NCBI RefSeq assembly: GCF_028682475.1
Contig: NZ_JANHLE010000027.1
Location: 1-64,000 of the forward strand
Reading direction: 5' to 3'
Source of the DNA: Pseudomonas putida
Lineage (GTDB): Bacteria > Pseudomonadota > Gammaproteobacteria > Pseudomonadales > Pseudomonadaceae
DNA length: 64,000 bases
Shown one piece after another: positions 62,243 through 64,000 of the stretch. The notes under the pieces were generated by a model. The model was not told the DNA's origin. It saw only the letters and a program-made list of their open reading frames with translations, and did not search any database. The position numbers and the translations under genes are program-made. Every line of letters starts with the position of its first letter. Within the stretch, counting starts at the first letter, position 1.

Positions 62243-62962
62243 TTAGTAGCGCCCTCTCGGGGTTGCGCAAGGGATCGGTTGACCTGCGGCCAGAGGCAGG
62301 AAACTGTCGCTGGCGGCGTCGTAGGCCTCGATCTGGCTGGTTTCGATGTCATAGATCCAGCCATGGATGTACAGCTGGCCGGCCGCCAGGCGCGAAGCTA
62401 CCGAAGGATGGGTACGCAGGTGGTGCAGCTGGGCAATGACGTTTTCCTTGGTCAGTACCTGCATGCTTTCGTGCTCGCTGCCACAGGAACAATTGTCCTC
62501 GACCACTGTACGGGCGACCTCGGCATGGCGCAGCCAGGCCTTGACCGTCGGCATCTTCTCGAGGCTCTGGGGATTGAGCACCGCGCGCATGGCACCACAA
62601 TCGGAGTGACCGCAAATGATGATGTGGTGTACGCCGAGGGCCAGCACCGCATATTCGATCGCGGTGGATACACCGCCGTTCATCTGTCCGTAGGGCGGTA
62701 CGACGTTGCCCACGTTACGGGTGACGAACAGGTCGCCGGGGGAGCTCTGGGTAATCAACTCGGGCACGATGCGCGAGTCGGCACAGGTGATGAACATCGC
62801 ACGAGGGGTTTGTGCGGTGGCGAGCTTCTTGAACAGTTCCTGCTGTTCCGGGAAGACGTCGTGGTGAAACCGCAGAAAGCCGTCGACGATATGCTTCAGG
62901 GCGGCATCGGCGCTCTCGGCGGGGACTTCCGGAATGGCCTTGGATGGGTCCTTGATGGGCAT
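62243..62962 (-). CDS. Beta-class carbonic anhydrase
   Basis: A 239-aa cytosolic zinc enzyme that interconverts CO2 and bicarbonate. Zinc ligands and catalytic residues are visible: CADSR (Cys, Asp, Arg) near residue 60 and the HSDCGAM His-x2-Cys pair near 120. GGVSTAIEYAVLALGV is the family helix before it. GAGGA precedes the ATG. It resembles the PA0102-type enzyme. It is convergent with the preceding unknown gene, with a REP pair between. Confidence 0.93.
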   Translation of the reverse strand: MPIKDPSKAIPEVPAESADAALKHIVDGFLRFHHDVFPEQQELFKKLATAQTPRAMFITCADSRIVPELITQSSPGDLFVTRNVGNVVPPYGQMNGGVSTAIEYAVLALGVHHIIICGHSDCGAMRAVLNPQSLEKMPTVKAWLRHAEVARTVVEDNCSCGSEHESMQVLTKENVIAQLHHLRTHPSVASRLAAGQLYIHGWIYDIETSQIEAYDAASDSFLPLAAGQPIPCATPRGRY

Positions 62963-63082
62963 GCTTCATCCTCTTTGACGTTTTAGGTTAAGTCCATTTT
63001 ACCGGTTGATGATCCGAACAGCGCATGACAGTTGGATGTTTTGCGCGCAGCAACCATCACATCAATTATTGGCTGATTGAAA

Positions 63083-64000
63083 TCAGAGCAGGGACATCTG
63101 CCTGCCCGGTGGACAAAACGCAGTGCAATCAAGCGAATAGCCCTCGCGCTGGTTCAACCCCAGCCGACGAATCGCCTTGCCGAAGCGCTGCGCCAGCAAC
63201 TCGGCAAATACCCCTTCGCCGCGCATGCGCGCACCAAAGCGGCTGTCGTACAACTCGCCACCGCGACTCTGGCGGATCAGGCTCAACACATGATTGGCCC
63301 GTTGCGGGTAATGATCCTGTAACCACTGCTCAAACAATGGCGCAACCTCCAGCGGCAGACGCAACATCATGTAGGCAGCACTCAGGGCACCATTGGCCTT
63401 GGCGGCCTCGAGCAGATGCTCCAGTTCGCTGTCGTTGATCATCGGGATCATCGGCGAACACAACACCCCCACGGGTATGCCGGCCTCGCTGAGTACGCGG
63501 ATCGCCCGCAACCGGGCCTTGGGTGCGGCGGCGCGCGGCTCGAGGGTGCGTTTGAGCTGGTCATCGAGGGTGGTGAGGCTGATCATCACGGCTACCAGCC
63601 TTTGCTGCGCCAGCTCGGCAAGCAGGTCCAGGTCGCGCAGGATCAGCGAGCCCTTGGTGACGATGGTGACTGGATGACGATAGCGCAGCAGTACTTCCAG
63701 CAAGCGCCGGGTCAGCTTCTGTTCGCGCTCGATCGGCTGGTAAGGATCGGTGTTGGACCCCAGGTTGATCGGCGCACAGACATAGCCAGGCTTGCTCAGT
63801 TGCTGCTCCAGCACGTCGGCGGCGTTGGTCTTGGCGATCAGCTTGGTTTCGAAATCGAGCCCGGGGGACAAGTCCCAATAGGCATGACTGGGACGCGCAT
63901 AACAGTAAATGCAACCGTGCTCGCAACCGCGATAGGGATTGATCGAGCGGTCGAAGGGCAGGTCGGGTGAGTTGTTGCGGGTGATGATGGTCTTGGCGAT
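63083..64000 (-). CDS. Radical SAM protein (PA0069 family), 5' end outside the window
   Basis: The C-terminal 305 codons of a radical SAM protein. The reading frame is open without interruption to the right edge, so the start is missing. The iron-sulfur cluster motif CEHGCIYC (CxxxCxxC) lies at about 63900-63925, preceded by SINPYRG, a family hallmark. The SAM-domain segments ITKGSLILRDLDLL and a Cys near the C-terminus (CTAFCPPGRQMSLL) follow. This is the PA0069/Rv2578c-type group, related to spore photoproduct lyase-like proteins; its reaction is unknown. The gap to carbonic anhydrase is 120 bp, same strand, downstream. Confidence 0.85.
   Translation of the reverse strand: MAKTIITRNNSPDLPFDRSINPYRGCEHGCIYCYARPSHAYWDLSPGLDFETKLIAKTNAADVLEQQLSKPGYVCAPINLGSNTDPYQPIEREQKLTRRLLEVLLRYRHPVTIVTKGSLILRDLDLLAELAQQRLVAVMISLTTLDDQLKRTLEPRAAAPKARLRAIRVLSEAGIPVGVLCSPMIPMINDSELEHLLEAAKANGALSAAYMMLRLPLEVAPLFEQWLQDHYPQRANHVLSLIRQSRGGELYDSRFGARMRGEGVFAELLAQRFGKAIRRLGLNQREGYSLDCTAFCPPGRQMSLL

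Overview
The window looks like chromosomal core DNA from a Pseudomonas of the P. putida group. Gene content and order match the region of the P. putida KT2440 chromosome around PP_0099 to PP_0159 as I remember it: caa3 oxidase cluster, metNIQ, katE, znu/zur, thrB, polA, engB, cytochromes c4/c5, dsbA, algB/kinB, gltP, an MCE transporter, pntAA/AB/B, gcdR/gcdH/gcdG. Coding sequence is high in GC. Several intergenic spacers carry the paired REP hairpins (GTGGGAGC-type ends) typical of this group. No prophage, insertion sequence, CRISPR array or integron was seen.

Layout. 1-175: a strong rRNA-type promoter on the minus strand fires out of the left edge. 175-3678: glutarate catabolism (gcdG, gcdH, and divergent regulator gcdR). 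4086-6975: proton-translocating transhydrogenase pntAA-pntAB-pntB behind a structured 400-nt leader. 7153-8646: acetyl-CoA:acid CoA-transferase/hydrolase. 8650-12508: DUF1127 gene, three tandem secreted DUF2388 paralogues and a large periplasmic DUF4105 (Lnb-like) protein with an added HExxH domain. 12515-19811: GFA-type protein, CitMHS transporter, TerC, Na/Pi-cotransporter-like protein, M16 peptidase, DUF5924 protein. 19850-23364: a four-gene MCE lipid transporter. 23346-26093: SpmAB-like protein and gltP. 26094-26820: a long non-coding spacer rich in palindromes. 26857-30737: two small membrane proteins, algB and kinB.

30750-38471 holds signalling and periplasmic redox genes: a CSS-EAL phosphodiesterase, a lipoprotein amidase, a small secreted protein, the operon dsbA - exo/endonuclease/phosphatase - dgcP, and cytochromes c4 and c5. 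38664-43737: engB, an ErsA-type small RNA on the minus strand between engB and polA, polA, a DUF2782 protein and thrB. 43819-46839: zinc uptake (znuA divergent from zur-znuC-znuB). 46970-52596: a PA5502-type lipoprotein, katE and metNIQ. 52678-61087: the caa3 cytochrome c oxidase cluster on the minus strand (coxB, coxA, ctaG, coxC, SURF1, a CxxxC protein, ctaA, ctaB, sco), interrupted by a tiny DUF2909 gene on the opposite strand. 61457-64000: an unknown soluble protein, a beta-carbonic anhydrase, and a radical SAM gene cut by the right edge.

Three observations are most worth following. The first is the DUF2388 x3 / DUF4105 locus, which shares CTGT-type repeats with the DUF1127 gene beside it. 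The second is the ErsA sRNA gene with a readable sigma-22 (AlgU) promoter. The third is the palindrome-dense empty spacer upstream of gltP. Everything is read by eye: family names rest on recognised motifs and remembered gene order, not on database searches.
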